A stretch of 64,000 bases of DNA from JAAEPI01 sp965212145 (lineage in GTDB: Bacteria; Bacteroidota; Bacteroidia; Cytophagales; Cyclobacteriaceae). Both the position numbers and the translations under genes were made by a program. The notes under the pieces are model-generated. The model did no database searches, was not told the DNA's origin, and saw only the letters and a list, made by a program, of their open reading frames with translations. Within the stretch, counting starts at the first letter, position 1. Each line of letters starts with the position of its first letter. The DNA lies in NCBI GenBank assembly GCA_965212145.1, contig CBDBUY010000009.1:744001-808000 (forward strand), given 5' to 3'. Shown here piece by piece: positions 16,661-26,133 of this stretch.

Positions 16661-17872
16661 TCACTCGTAAGTGAATTCAAGATTGCCATTCACTTCTTCG
16701 TTCCAAGGTAGGCCTGATTCTGATACTTTCTCCAAGAATGGATCAGGATTAAATTCCTCCACATTTTTAACTCCAGCGCCGGACCATTCTCCGCTTAGGA
16801 ACATGAAAGCTCCGGTCATAGCTGGCACTCCAGTCGTATAGGAGACGCCTTGCGCTTTGGTCTCACGGAAGGCTTGCTGGTGCGGACAGTTGTTCCAGAT
16901 GTAATAGGTCTTTTCCTGTCCGTCCTTCACGCCTTTGATTCGGCAGCCAATGGAAGTTTCACCTTCGTAATTTTCTCCCAGATCACCTGGATCTGGGAGA
17001 ACTGCCTTTAAGAATTGTAGGGGGATGATTTCCTTGCCTTCATAGTTGACAGGTTCTATGGACGCCATACCGATGTTCTGAATTACGCGCAGGTGCGTCA
17101 GATATTCTTCACCAAAGGTCATCCAAAACCTGGCTCTTTTGAGGCTGGGAAAATTCTTTGTGATAGATTCTAACTCTTCATGGTAAAGTAGGTAAGAGGC
17201 ACGTTGACCGATATTAGGGTAGGTGAGGTCTTCCCGAAATTCAAACGGCTCTGTTTCGATCCATTTTCCGTCTTTCCAGTACTTGCCTTTTTGGGTGATC
17301 TCTCGAATGTTTATTTCCGGGTTGAAATTCGTGGCAAAGGCCTTTCCGTGATCTCCTCCATTGCAATCCACAATATCTAAATAGTGCATTTCATCAAAAT
17401 GATGCTTGGCGGCAAAGGCCGTATAAACACCAGTGACACCAGGATCAAACCCACATCCCAGAATGGCGGTCAGGCCGGCTTCTTTGAATCGTTCGTTGAA
17501 AGCCCACTGCCACGAGTATTCAAATTTGGCTTCCTCTGGAGGTTCGTAATTGGCTGTGTCCAAATAGTGAACACCAGCTTGCAGGCACGCCTCCATGATG
17601 GTCAAGTCCTGATAGGGGAGCGCTACATTAATCACCATTTTAGGTTGATGCTTCTTAAAAAGGGCAACTACTTGCTTCACATGATCAGCATCAACCTGAT
17701 CGGTTTGAATGGAAACTCCAAGGTCTTTATTGATGTCCTCGGCTATGGCGTCACATTTGGATTGGGTACGACTAGCCAGAACGATTTCTTCAAAAACCTT
17801 GGAGTTTTCAGCGCATTTGTAGGCCGTTACACGACCTACGCCACCAGCGCCAATGATTACTATTTTGGGCAT
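16661..17872 (-). CDS. Carboxynorspermidine/carboxyspermidine dehydrogenase (saccharopine-dehydrogenase family)
   Basis: 403 residues. N-terminal Rossmann motif VIIGAGGVGRVTAYKCA, then the saccharopine-dehydrogenase family features DTANYEPP and ILGCGFDPGVTGVYTAFAAKH. It condenses aspartate semialdehyde with diaminopropane or putrescine and reduces the imine with NAD(P)H. Pairing with the decarboxylase distinguishes it from lysine-pathway saccharopine dehydrogenase. Putrescine versus diaminopropane preference (spermidine versus norspermidine) cannot be read from sequence. First gene of the operon; a TACCTTTG box lies just upstream. Confidence 0.9.
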   Translation of the reverse strand: MPKIVIIGAGGVGRVTAYKCAENSKVFEEIVLASRTQSKCDAIAEDINKDLGVSIQTDQVDADHVKQVVALFKKHQPKMVINVALPYQDLTIMEACLQAGVHYLDTANYEPPEEAKFEYSWQWAFNERFKEAGLTAILGCGFDPGVTGVYTAFAAKHHFDEMHYLDIVDCNGGDHGKAFATNFNPEINIREITQKGKYWKDGKWIETEPFEFREDLTYPNIGQRASYLLYHEELESITKNFPSLKRARFWMTFGEEYLTHLRVIQNIGMASIEPVNYEGKEIIPLQFLKAVLPDPGDLGENYEGETSIGCRIKGVKDGQEKTYYIWNNCPHQQAFRETKAQGVSYTTGVPAMTGAFMFLSGEWSGAGVKNVEEFNPDPFLEKVSESGLPWNEEVNGNLEFTYE

Positions 17873-17887
17873 TGATTAAGTTTTGCC

Positions 17888-17895
17888 CAAAGGTA
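17888..17895 (-). promoter_or_regulatory. Candidate -7 box for the polyamine operon (TACCTTTG)
   Basis: Exact TAnnTTTG match on the minus strand, 15 nt upstream of the dehydrogenase start, in a 28-bp gap between two genes. No convincing -33 TTG. The implied leader is very short. Confidence 0.4.
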
Positions 17896-17900
17896 ATTTC

Positions 17901-20543
17901 TTAAAGAATAAATCGATAGGTGTATTTAAGCAAGAATGTATTTGTTCCCCTCAAATCACCAAGTTGTCCTCTCAATTGTGGAAAGCTGGTTCGTTCGCTT
18001 TGATCAAAGAATGAAGCATTATTGGACCAAGCGAGCCACAGAACCGATCCGGGGACATATTCCCACCTAAGTACCATATTAGACCTGAAATTCACAATGT
18101 TGAAATCAGGATCGTAGAATGAATAGTTGTCAGCCGACGTGCCAGGATCCCCATCCTCATCCACTTCAAAGTAGCCCGAGGACTCATTGAAAGTGATCCA
18201 TTCTTCTTGAACAGAAGTGTAACGGTCTCTTAGTTCAGTGGCGTTGGAATTATTAACATTCACACGCTTGAAATCGGAGTAGACACCAGAGGAAATGAAC
18301 GGCTGACCCCAATACTCGATCGTTAGATTGGGTGTTATGTTATAGTTGGCACGAATGGACATGCTGTAAGTGTTTTGCTCTATTCGCCCCATCATGTAAA
18401 TTCCGTCAGACTCGTAGTTATTAGAAACATATTGAAGCATATTATCTCGGAAATTCACACTTGGTGATAACGAAATTCTCAATGCATCGGTGGGTCTTGC
18501 CGTAATGTTGATGTTCATCCCCATATTGTCTGCAAAATTCTCGTCCCCCCAATAAAACCACTGGTTAAATGAAACACGGATTTTCTTCTGGTCAGGCGTG
18601 CCTATCCAATACCACCAGTTGGAACCACCAGGGTAGGTAATTGAAGGTCCCCCTCTAAGATCTGAGTTGGCTACATTCTGTCCTTCAAAATAGAGACCAC
18701 TCCCAAATCCCCAAAGATTATGGAATTGCAGGTTCATGTTGAAGTCCGCGCTAACGCTGGTTCTTACACCACCGAAATCATAATTTTGTTCGTGATAGAT
18801 GCCGTAATTCTGCCACCTGAAATACTTGGTCTTGTCGTTGATTTGATAGCGATTCCAAACCCAATAGTTGACATTATCAGTTCGCTGTAGAAAACCTATA
18901 TCGTTCAATTCCAGACCAGGGGATCGATGATTAACTCCCGCCCTCCAGTTCCATTTTCCACTTTGTTTTCCGAAAGACACTGATCCGAAAGTACCATCGA
19001 GAACAGTCAAGGTAGAATCTACATTTCTGTAATTGTTATCTGTACGTTGGAAATTTCGTTCAAAAGCAGTTTGAGTTTGAAGAATGGCATCAGGCGTTCC
19101 TTCCACGCGACTCATCCCAAATTTTAATTCTATGCCGTACTTTCGATCCCATATGTTGTGATTTAGGTCTACGCCGGCACTCTGGGCATTGTCATGCAGG
19201 TATTCAAGATTATTTCCTCTGTTGTTATATCGGTTAATATTGGTCACCATAGCGCCAAAGACTGTCTGGGCACCATTTAGGTCTTGTTGAAATCTCGCCA
19301 CGGAGAAATTTGTCATTGGCTCAATGACTTCCTCTCTTTCATCTCCATCGAACGTCGTTACATCAGCTTTCGTTTCTGCTGTCAAAGCGTCTTGAAAACC
19401 CCATGAGAAACCCTTAGCATTCTTTCCGGTAATTTTCGCGGCAGCAATTATGCGCGTGTTGGAGGGAAAGTCTACATATTGAATATCATCATCGGTAGGA
19501 TATCCCTGTGGTCTGGCACCAATTCGTCTTGAGTAAAATAGGTTATTGCGACCTCCGCTTGTTCTAAAGCTCAGAATATTGTTCCCTTCTAAAAAGAACG
19601 GTCGTTGTTCTCTAAAGAAAAGCTGGAATGCGCCCAAATTAACCATTGATGGATCTGCGTTCACCTGACCAAAGTCTGGATTGATTGTTAAATCAAGAGT
19701 AATATCAGAGGTCAGCCCGATTTTCGCATCTACTCCTATATTTCCATCAGCTTCATTCCCGGTGTCTCGATATGGGTTACCATCTTCTTTGGGAAATTTC
19801 GCAGCTGAACCCACAACATATGGTTGAATCTCCAATTGTTTCTGGGGTTTAATTCCGGTAATTCCGTTTAGCTCTCCAAAAAGATGAACCCAGCCAGGGG
19901 CTTGTGGATCAATTGGCTGCCAAGTCCAGCGTTCTTGTTCTCTGAAAAATCTTCTGGTAAACTGGATTCCCCAGGTATGAACTTCCTTATTGGCAAATCG
20001 AAGCTGTGAAAGAGGAATCTTGTATTCAGCGATCCACCCTTGATCATCTACACTTGTGTCCAAGTACCAGATTGGATCCCAGGTGGAATCCCAGTTGTCG
20101 CCATTGTTGGAAATATACTCGTCTCCTTTTACTCCAGAGACACTGGCTGTGAAGGAAAAGGCGGTTCGTTTGTCCCCGTAACTGTCTATGTTCATTTCTA
20201 CCCAGTCACCATCAAATCCATCCCTTCGGGACATTCTTTTAACGATTTTTTCGGGCTCAGTATCAAATGCGCGAATTCCGACATACAGGAATTTCGCATC
20301 ATAAAGTATCTTGAATTGCGTTTTCTGTGACGGATCAGATTTGTAGTCGGGTTGGTGACCAACAAAATCACCACCCCATTCTACCTGATTCCAGGCTTCA
20401 TCGTCCAGGATCCCATCAATGTTGGGTGGCTCTCCTGAAACGCGCTGTGTGGTGTAACTTTTGGTAGGTTCGGCATCCTGTCCATGGGATGCCAAAACTA
20501 TTAGCAATAATAGTCCTGTTAATTTGAGTTTTAGAGAAGGCAT
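17901..20543 (-). CDS. DUF5916 protein with N-terminal CBM9-like domain
   Basis: 880 residues. Signal peptide (about 1-21), then a family-9 carbohydrate-binding-like domain at about 35-225 (IDGILDDEAWNQVEW, YVGIRAFD, WIAEYKIPLSQLRF), followed by ~650 residues of DUF5916 with the alternating strands and terminal aromatic residue (YRFIL) of an outer-membrane barrel. The FFLEGNNI and FYSRRIG segments are typical of the family. Probable location is the outer membrane; ligand unknown. Monocistronic, divergent from the T9SS plug gene across 74 bp. Confidence 0.85.
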   Translation of the reverse strand: MPSLKLKLTGLLLLIVLASHGQDAEPTKSYTTQRVSGEPPNIDGILDDEAWNQVEWGGDFVGHQPDYKSDPSQKTQFKILYDAKFLYVGIRAFDTEPEKIVKRMSRRDGFDGDWVEMNIDSYGDKRTAFSFTASVSGVKGDEYISNNGDNWDSTWDPIWYLDTSVDDQGWIAEYKIPLSQLRFANKEVHTWGIQFTRRFFREQERWTWQPIDPQAPGWVHLFGELNGITGIKPQKQLEIQPYVVGSAAKFPKEDGNPYRDTGNEADGNIGVDAKIGLTSDITLDLTINPDFGQVNADPSMVNLGAFQLFFREQRPFFLEGNNILSFRTSGGRNNLFYSRRIGARPQGYPTDDDIQYVDFPSNTRIIAAAKITGKNAKGFSWGFQDALTAETKADVTTFDGDEREEVIEPMTNFSVARFQQDLNGAQTVFGAMVTNINRYNNRGNNLEYLHDNAQSAGVDLNHNIWDRKYGIELKFGMSRVEGTPDAILQTQTAFERNFQRTDNNYRNVDSTLTVLDGTFGSVSFGKQSGKWNWRAGVNHRSPGLELNDIGFLQRTDNVNYWVWNRYQINDKTKYFRWQNYGIYHEQNYDFGGVRTSVSADFNMNLQFHNLWGFGSGLYFEGQNVANSDLRGGPSITYPGGSNWWYWIGTPDQKKIRVSFNQWFYWGDENFADNMGMNINITARPTDALRISLSPSVNFRDNMLQYVSNNYESDGIYMMGRIEQNTYSMSIRANYNITPNLTIEYWGQPFISSGVYSDFKRVNVNNSNATELRDRYTSVQEEWITFNESSGYFEVDEDGDPGTSADNYSFYDPDFNIVNFRSNMVLRWEYVPGSVLWLAWSNNASFFDQSERTSFPQLRGQLGDLRGTNTFLLKYTYRFIL

Positions 20544-20617
20544 AACGTAGGGTTTGAGTTAATGACACGATCTTAGTCCGAAGGTTGCATCTGGTAGGTT
20601 TACTGAACTGAGTTTAA

Positions 20618-21934
20618 ATGGTTACAAATGTTTTGCGAATGACATATAGAATTACATCAGCGGTTAGCTTGATAATATTCACTTCATGTGTTCCGTTGGG
20701 CAACTTACCTGTCTCTGATTCAGAGGATAAGGGGGCAAGTCAATCGATTTCTAAGAGGCTTGAATACGCTGATAAAAATTATGAAAATTATGTTGGCAAT
20801 GTGATTGTAAACAGCACTAATCCTATGGTGAAATTGGGTAGTGCCCAGCCGATCGATCTGGAATTTGACTTGCTGTCGAACACCTTTGAGAATCTTCAGG
20901 CGAGATGGGTTCATTGCAATTTTGATTGGAAACCGTCACAGCTGAGGGAAATTGAATACTTGCCGGGGTTCAATCGATTTGACCACAAGTCTTTTGATTA
21001 TTCCTCAAACACAAAGACACCTTACATCCAATATTTCTTTGAACTGGATCGACCCAAAGTTTCAGGAAATTATGTGTTGGTTTTGTACAGAAGAAATAAC
21101 CCTGACGATCTTCTATTCTCACGGAGAATGGTCTTTTACGAATCCCAGATTGACATAGAGGCTGAAATGATCATGCCTCGAAGTGTAAAGAACCGAAGAA
21201 CTCATCAGCAATTGGATTTCTCGATAAACTATAGTGCCATTGAATCGCCGAATCCGCAAAGGGATTTTAGAACCGTGCTTTTGCGAAATAAAGATTGGGA
21301 AACAGCTGTGGTAGACCTGAAAGCCAACAATGTCCTGCCAACGTCATTCAAATTGGAATGGAATTATTTCACTGGAGAGACGGAATTTGCCGGTTGGAAT
21401 CAATTTAGGTGGCTTGATTTACGAACCTTCGTCGTAAGAGGAAATGGGGTGGCCAAAATCGAGAGAGGAGAGAAGAGGCTGGATGTTTATCAATCCATTG
21501 ATTCTGATCATGGTAGCAACACCTATCGTCAACTCATCAATGACAACAATGGCCGGTATATTCCTGGAAACAGCGATCCCGGAGAGCCCTGGTTGGAAGC
21601 TGATTACGCTTTTGTTCATTTCACGTTGATGTCAGAAATCAATGTAGGGGATGTGTACGTCACCGGTAGATTTAATGAATGGAGACGGAATGAACGAAAC
21701 AAAATGAAATATCAACCCGAAGTAGGAGCCTATGAAGCAACCATCAGGCTCAAGCAGGGATACTATGATTATCGATATGAAGTGGCTTCAGGAAGTTTCG
21801 AGCCTTACCACTTTGAGGGCTCACACTTTCAGACTGAAAACGAATACGATATCCTGATTTACTTCAGAGCACCTGGTAGAATCAATGACCGAATCATTGG
21901 CTATCGTCAGCTAAACAGCGCGGATTATTTCTAG
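20618..21934 (+). CDS. Type IX secretion system plug protein (DUF5103)
   Basis: 438 residues. Lipoprotein-type signal with LIIFTSC; an in-frame ATG at 20639 seven codons later is an alternative start that leaves the same lipobox. The DUF5103 pattern is clear: SAQPIDLEFDLL, then ARWVHCNFDWKPSQL, YIQYFFELDRPKVSGNYVL and, at the C-terminus, VYVTGRFNEWRRNERNKM with an immunoglobulin-like/E-set fold. The plug protein closes the periplasmic side opening of the SprA translocon in T9SS. The three T9SS-tagged proteins in this window are candidate cargo. The 3' end overlaps ychF by 4 bp (convergent). Confidence 0.9.
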   Translation: MVTNVLRMTYRITSAVSLIIFTSCVPLGNLPVSDSEDKGASQSISKRLEYADKNYENYVGNVIVNSTNPMVKLGSAQPIDLEFDLLSNTFENLQARWVHCNFDWKPSQLREIEYLPGFNRFDHKSFDYSSNTKTPYIQYFFELDRPKVSGNYVLVLYRRNNPDDLLFSRRMVFYESQIDIEAEMIMPRSVKNRRTHQQLDFSINYSAIESPNPQRDFRTVLLRNKDWETAVVDLKANNVLPTSFKLEWNYFTGETEFAGWNQFRWLDLRTFVVRGNGVAKIERGEKRLDVYQSIDSDHGSNTYRQLINDNNGRYIPGNSDPGEPWLEADYAFVHFTLMSEINVGDVYVTGRFNEWRRNERNKMKYQPEVGAYEATIRLKQGYYDYRYEVASGSFEPYHFEGSHFQTENEYDILIYFRAPGRINDRIIGYRQLNSADYF

Positions 21935-23028
21935 ACATTGAAACGGAAGTGCATGATGTCACCGTCCTTCACTACATACTCTTTTCCTTCAATGGCTAGT
22001 TTACCTGCTTCCTTGCAACCATGCTCTGTTTTATACTCCTGGTAATCTGGTAGTTTGATCACCTCGGACTTGATGAAACCTTTCTCAAAATCCGTGTGAA
22101 TGACACCTGCAGCCTGAGGTGCTTTCCAGCCTTTTTTGATGGTCCAGGCTCGCACTTCGGTTTTACCGGCCGTGAAGTAGGTGATAAGATCGAGTAGGGC
22201 ATAGGCCGACTTGATCAGTTTGCTCAGCCCGGATTCTTTCAAACCATATTCATCGAGAAACATTTCCTTTTCTTCAGGATCGTCTAGCTCCGCGATCTGA
22301 GCTTCAATGGACGCGGAAACGATGACCATATTGGCACCTTCTTCATCAGCGATCTTGGCGATCTCCTCACTCCATTGGTTTCCTGTGTTTACAGATTCCT
22401 CTTCCACGTTGGCCACATAGATGATAGGCTTCTCGGTCAAAAGCTGAAGGTCCTTTACCGCCTCGCGACTTTCTGTGTCCATTTCGAGCGAACGTCCATT
22501 TTTACCTTGTTCTAAATGGGCTTTAAATTGGAGAAGAATCTCCAATTCTTTTCTTGCTTTGGCATCACCAGATTTCCCTAGTTTTTCAACACGCTGAATT
22601 TTCTTCTCGATGGATTCAAGATCCTTTAGTTGAAGTTCTGTATCGATAATTTCCTTATCAGCCGTGGGGTTAACGCGACCAGAAACATGCACAATGTTGT
22701 CATCCTCGAAACACCTCACCACGTGAATGATGGCATCCACTTCGCGGATGTTTGCCAGGAATTTATTGCCCAGACCTTCGCCCTTGCTGGCCCCCTCAAC
22801 GAGACCTGCGATATCCACAAACTCGATCACTGCCGGAATGACTTTCTCTGGGGTCACCAGATCTTCCAGGATTCCCAATCTTTCATCGGGAACGTTGATC
22901 ACACCGACGTTTGGTTCGATGGTGCAAAAAGGAAAATTGGCCGCCTCCGCCTTGGCATTGGAAAGGGCATTAAACAAAGTAGACTTTCCGACATTCGGAA
23001 GCCCGACGATACCACATTGAAGACCCAT
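21931..23028 (-). CDS. ychF: Redox-regulated ATPase YchF (Obg family)
   Basis: 365 residues, standard length. G1 is GLPNVGKSTLFNAL (near 8-21), G3 region VDIAGLVEGASKGEGLGNKF, and the variant G4 NVEEE, which explains the ATP preference of this family. The C-terminal TGS-like domain includes the segment FFTAGKTEVRAW as TYFTAGKTEVRAWTI. Cytoplasmic ATPase tied to ribosomes and oxidative-stress response. The downstream half of a pair with the AI-2E-type permease, whose stop is 4 bp before this start. Confidence 0.95.
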   Translation of the reverse strand: MGLQCGIVGLPNVGKSTLFNALSNAKAEAANFPFCTIEPNVGVINVPDERLGILEDLVTPEKVIPAVIEFVDIAGLVEGASKGEGLGNKFLANIREVDAIIHVVRCFEDDNIVHVSGRVNPTADKEIIDTELQLKDLESIEKKIQRVEKLGKSGDAKARKELEILLQFKAHLEQGKNGRSLEMDTESREAVKDLQLLTEKPIIYVANVEEESVNTGNQWSEEIAKIADEEGANMVIVSASIEAQIAELDDPEEKEMFLDEYGLKESGLSKLIKSAYALLDLITYFTAGKTEVRAWTIKKGWKAPQAAGVIHTDFEKGFIKSEVIKLPDYQEYKTEHGCKEAGKLAIEGKEYVVKDGDIMHFRFNV

Positions 23029-23032
23029 GAAT

Positions 23033-24121
23033 TTAGCTCATATTAAAGACCCGATACCTTCTCGAGCCTTTGTAAAGTTCTGAAATTGAAACTCTTACGA
23101 TGGTGTAAACTGGGATTGCTGCAATCATTCCCACGATACCTCCGATCGTAGCGCCCACAAAAATAATGACAAATATTTCCAAGGGATGGGCTTTTACACT
23201 TTTCGAAAAAATAAGTGGCTGAATGACCACATTGTCTGTAACCTGAACTACTGCGAACACTGAGCAAATCTTGATAACCAACCAAAGCGTATCGTCAGTA
23301 AAGCCGGTCAACGCACTTGGTATTAATCCGATAATTACACCGAAAACCGACCCAATGATTGGGCCGAGATAGGGAATGACATTGGCGATTGCTGCGACCA
23401 AGGCAATGGTGAGCGCATATTTTACTCCCATGATGGATAAACCGATTGATGCCAGACTGAAAATCGTGAACATTTGAAACAACAACCCGAGTAGGTAATT
23501 GGATAGAAGCTTTTCAATCTTGTGGATGGCGTTAATGAATACTTCGAAAAATCTATTTGGGATTAGTGCTATCAAGCCTCGTCTCAACACACCTCTTTCA
23601 TAAAGTAGAAAGGATGTGATAAACATCACCGCCATGAATCCAATGAAGATATTTCCGGTCAAGGCAATTACTTGTCCGAAAAGATTGGACATGTCTAGAG
23701 AAGTGACAAAATTGACGATACCGGTCCGCATTCCATCCACTAGAAATCCGGGCTCTTTATTCGTTAGTTCATTATCGAGCAACCATAATTCAACGGATCT
23801 AATTGGTTCAAGCAATCCCTGAGAAACTCTTTCAACATCCATTCCTCGAAGGATGGCGACCTGGTCATTTATAAGCGGAACAAGTAGCAAGACGAAAGAA
23901 ACCACCAAGAAAACTAAGCCTGCATACGCTACACTAATACCCAAAACTCTAGGTACTGGCCAACTGGCAATTTCGAAACTGGTGATAAAGTTTACGATAG
24001 GTCTCAGCGCCGTAGCAATAACCACAGATATGACCAAGTAGAGAAAAACATCAGAAAAGAACCACGCCAAGGTGACGGTGAGAGCAGCAAGAAGTGCAAC
24101 AATCCATAGGGTTCTGTTCAT
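23033..24121 (-). CDS. AI-2E family transporter (YdiK/PerM type)
   Basis: 362 residues with about seven or eight hydrophobic helices. Family markers: an N-terminal hairpin of helices, a long amphipathic middle region (about 90-150), the IPYLGPIIGS motif, and VVQPLIFSKSVKAHPLEIF near the C-terminus. Inner-membrane protein; members have been linked to AI-2 export or Na+/H+ antiport, so the substrate is open. Runs into ychF with a 4-bp gap. A terminator from the upstream gene sits just before the start. Confidence 0.9.
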   Translation of the reverse strand: MNRTLWIVALLAALTVTLAWFFSDVFLYLVISVVIATALRPIVNFITSFEIASWPVPRVLGISVAYAGLVFLVVSFVLLLVPLINDQVAILRGMDVERVSQGLLEPIRSVELWLLDNELTNKEPGFLVDGMRTGIVNFVTSLDMSNLFGQVIALTGNIFIGFMAVMFITSFLLYERGVLRRGLIALIPNRFFEVFINAIHKIEKLLSNYLLGLLFQMFTIFSLASIGLSIMGVKYALTIALVAAIANVIPYLGPIIGSVFGVIIGLIPSALTGFTDDTLWLVIKICSVFAVVQVTDNVVIQPLIFSKSVKAHPLEIFVIIFVGATIGGIVGMIAAIPVYTIVRVSISELYKGSRRYRVFNMS

Positions 24122-24130
24122 CTGATAAAA

Positions 24131-24162
24131 ATAAAAAGCCCCTACCGTTTGGCAGGGGCTTT
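24131..24162 (-). terminator. Rho-independent terminator after the PUR-alpha-like gene
   Basis: Stem AAAGCCCCTRCC with its complement (24135-24147 with 24150-24162; one mismatch), followed on the minus strand by TTTTTAT (24131-24137, partly in the stem). Lies 21 bp past the stop of the 24183-24527 gene. Confidence 0.85.
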
Positions 24163-24182
24163 CGTTTAAATTATTTCTTCGG

Positions 24183-24527
24183 TTAGTCCCACTTTAACTC
24201 AGAGTCTTGAGAAACCGTCTCAGACTCTCTGGGCTCATGTTCTCTATCAAATTCAGCAAAGTCCACATCAGGCAAAAGCTCTGTTTTTACGTGATTAACC
24301 GTGTTATTCATTGCTTCCACGAACTTGTTGAAGTCCTCTTTGTACAAAAAGATCTTGTGCTTTTCATACACAAATCCATCATCTTTTGGCTTACGCTTAC
24401 TTTCCGTGATCGTCAAGTAATAATCATTGCCGCGCGTTGCTTTCACATCAAAAAAGTATGTTCGCTTGCCGGCCCTCACTCTTTCCGAGTAAATCTCTTC
24501 TCTCCCTTTTTCGTTATTGTCTTCCAC
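24183..24527 (-). CDS. PUR-alpha-like nucleic-acid-binding protein (DUF3276)
   Basis: 114 residues. The PUR fold spans about 8-80: EIYSERVRAGKRTYFFDVK, then YYLTITESKRK and HKIFLYKEDFNKFVEAM, matching the single-PUR-repeat proteins of Bacteroidota and Borrelia. These bind single-stranded DNA or RNA; the target here is unknown. The acidic C-terminal ~30 residues look disordered. Own terminator downstream and a divergent gap of 126 bp to the DUF58 gene, so it is probably transcribed alone. Confidence 0.9.
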   Translation of the reverse strand: MEDNNEKGREEIYSERVRAGKRTYFFDVKATRGNDYYLTITESKRKPKDDGFVYEKHKIFLYKEDFNKFVEAMNNTVNHVKTELLPDVDFAEFDREHEPRESETVSQDSELKWD

Positions 24528-24653
24528 TTTCTTTTAGGTTTTAAATTCGGTTTAGGCACACAATCTTAAAAAATCTGCTCTTAAATATACCATATTCTGC
24601 CAGTTTGAGAATTTTTTGCAAGATTTTCAAAATCTCGGCCTATCATTGAATTA

Positions 24654-25553
24654 ATGAGAATTACACTCCAAGATATTGCCCAGTTTTCCAACCTCGATTT
24701 GCTTGCTCAGCAGCTCGTGGATGGATTTATCACTGGGCTGCACAAGTCACCTTACCATGGGTTTTCTGTTGAATTTGCCGAGCACAAGCTCTACAATTTC
24801 GGTGAAAGCACGAAACACATAGATTGGAAAGTATTTGCCAGAACGGATCGACTTTATACTAAACAGTACGAGGAGGAAACGAATCTCAGGTGCCATTTGC
24901 TGGTAGATCAATCAGCGTCTATGCATTATCCCGAGAAGGAAAAGGACAAGCTGAAATTTGCGGTGTTATCAGCGGCTTCTATTGCTAATTTATTGGTGAG
25001 ACAAAGGGACGCTGTGGGATTGACTTTGTTCTCGGATAAGATCGATCATCAGACGGAGCAAAAATCAACGAATGCCAACCTCCAACGGATTCTACAACAC
25101 GCTGGCGATGCGCTGGTTGATCAGCCTAATCGCCTGACTGATATTTCATCTGTCCTTCATGAAATTGCTGAAAAAGTCCCGAAGAGGTCACTGATTGTCC
25201 TTTTCACGGATATGTTTCAAGACGGTGGCTCAGAGAACTTGTTTTCTGCGTTGCAGCATTTGAAGCATAATTTGAATGAGGTAATTGTTTTTCACATCTC
25301 AGACTACTCCACTGAATTAGAGTTCGATTTCGCAGATCGTCCTCACAAGTTTGTGGACATGGAGACGAAGCAAGAAATCAAAATCAATCCTCACCAAATC
25401 AAAGAGGCCTATCGGAAAGAGATGGCGCAGTTTTATAAGGAAATCAAGCTACGCTGTGGCATGCTGAAAATTGATTTTGTGGAAGTGAACACGGCGGATT
25501 CATTCAACAAAGTATTGGGTTCGTTTTTAATCAAGAGAAAGAAAATGCGATGA
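24654..25553 (+). CDS. DUF58 protein with VWA-like fold
   Basis: 299 residues, soluble. DUF58 core: HGFSVEFAEHKLYNFGE, then STKHIDWKVFARTDRLYTKQ, and a MIDAS-like metal site DQSASM (DxSxS, about residue 86) in the VWA fold, followed by VLFTDMFQDGG. DUF58 proteins usually work with MoxR-type ATPases as metal-dependent chaperones or cofactor-insertion systems; no MoxR gene is visible on this side. The stop overlaps the ATG of the following DinB gene (ATGA at 25550). Confidence 0.92.
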   Translation: MRITLQDIAQFSNLDLLAQQLVDGFITGLHKSPYHGFSVEFAEHKLYNFGESTKHIDWKVFARTDRLYTKQYEEETNLRCHLLVDQSASMHYPEKEKDKLKFAVLSAASIANLLVRQRDAVGLTLFSDKIDHQTEQKSTNANLQRILQHAGDALVDQPNRLTDISSVLHEIAEKVPKRSLIVLFTDMFQDGGSENLFSALQHLKHNLNEVIVFHISDYSTELEFDFADRPHKFVDMETKQEIKINPHQIKEAYRKEMAQFYKEIKLRCGMLKIDFVEVNTADSFNKVLGSFLIKRKKMR

Positions 25554-26131
25554 GAATATTGATGATGTCGATTGCACTTGTCTGTTTGAAAGTAAGCGCA
25601 CAAGAGAATTTGCCTTATTAGGAAATCCCCGAGGCACAGGCTGAGTACACAGCAAAAAATATCATGAGCCGAACGATCGACGGTTTGGGATTCAGATACC
25701 ATTGGGCGAGTAAGAACCTGACGGATGATAATCTGAAGTACAAAACCACCGGGGAGGCGAGAACGATCCGGCAAACGCTTGAGCATATTCACGGCCTGTC
25801 GGAGGTTATCCTGAATACAGTTAAGAATGAACCAACCATAAGGCCTTTCGATTGGTCACAGCTGACCTACGATGAACTTAGAATCCAAACCCTGGAAATG
25901 ATCCAGGAGGCGAGTCAAGTGGTCCGATCCACCGAAAGTGATTTTGATGAAATGGTAATGACTTTTCAACGAGGAGAGTCTTCTTTCAGTTTTCCTTTTT
26001 GGAATTTGCTAAATGGACAGCTAGCGGATGCGATTTACCACACAGGTCAAATCACCACCCTCAGGCGGGCAGCCGGTAATCCAATTGATCAACGGATAAG
26101 TGTTTTGCAGGGAAAAGTGAAGGAAGAATGA
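25550..26131 (+). pseudogene. Secreted DinB-like protein gene interrupted by an in-frame TAG
   Basis: ATG at 25550 overlaps the DUF58 stop and starts a signal peptide (MRILMMSIALVCLKVSAQ). The frame then reads ENLPY, TAG (25619-25621), EIPEAQAEYTAKN and continues without break through a full DinB domain to 26131. Bacteroidota relatives read LPxYEIP here, so a Tyr codon (TAT/TAC) probably became TAG by one base change. The residual frame from ATG 25664 (155 residues) keeps the DinB domain, including LEHIHGLSEV and YHTGQITTLRR metal-ligand segments, but has no signal peptide. Nonsense mutation, sequencing error or readthrough are all possible. Confidence 0.8.
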
Positions 26132-26133
26132 CC

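Noticed and set aside
17384..17875. 163-codon plus-strand frame opposite the polyamine dehydrogenase
   Set aside because: Fully antisense to a conserved gene, no family features.
22630..23046. 138-codon plus-strand frame opposite ychF
   Set aside because: Antisense shadow of a conserved GTPase-family gene.
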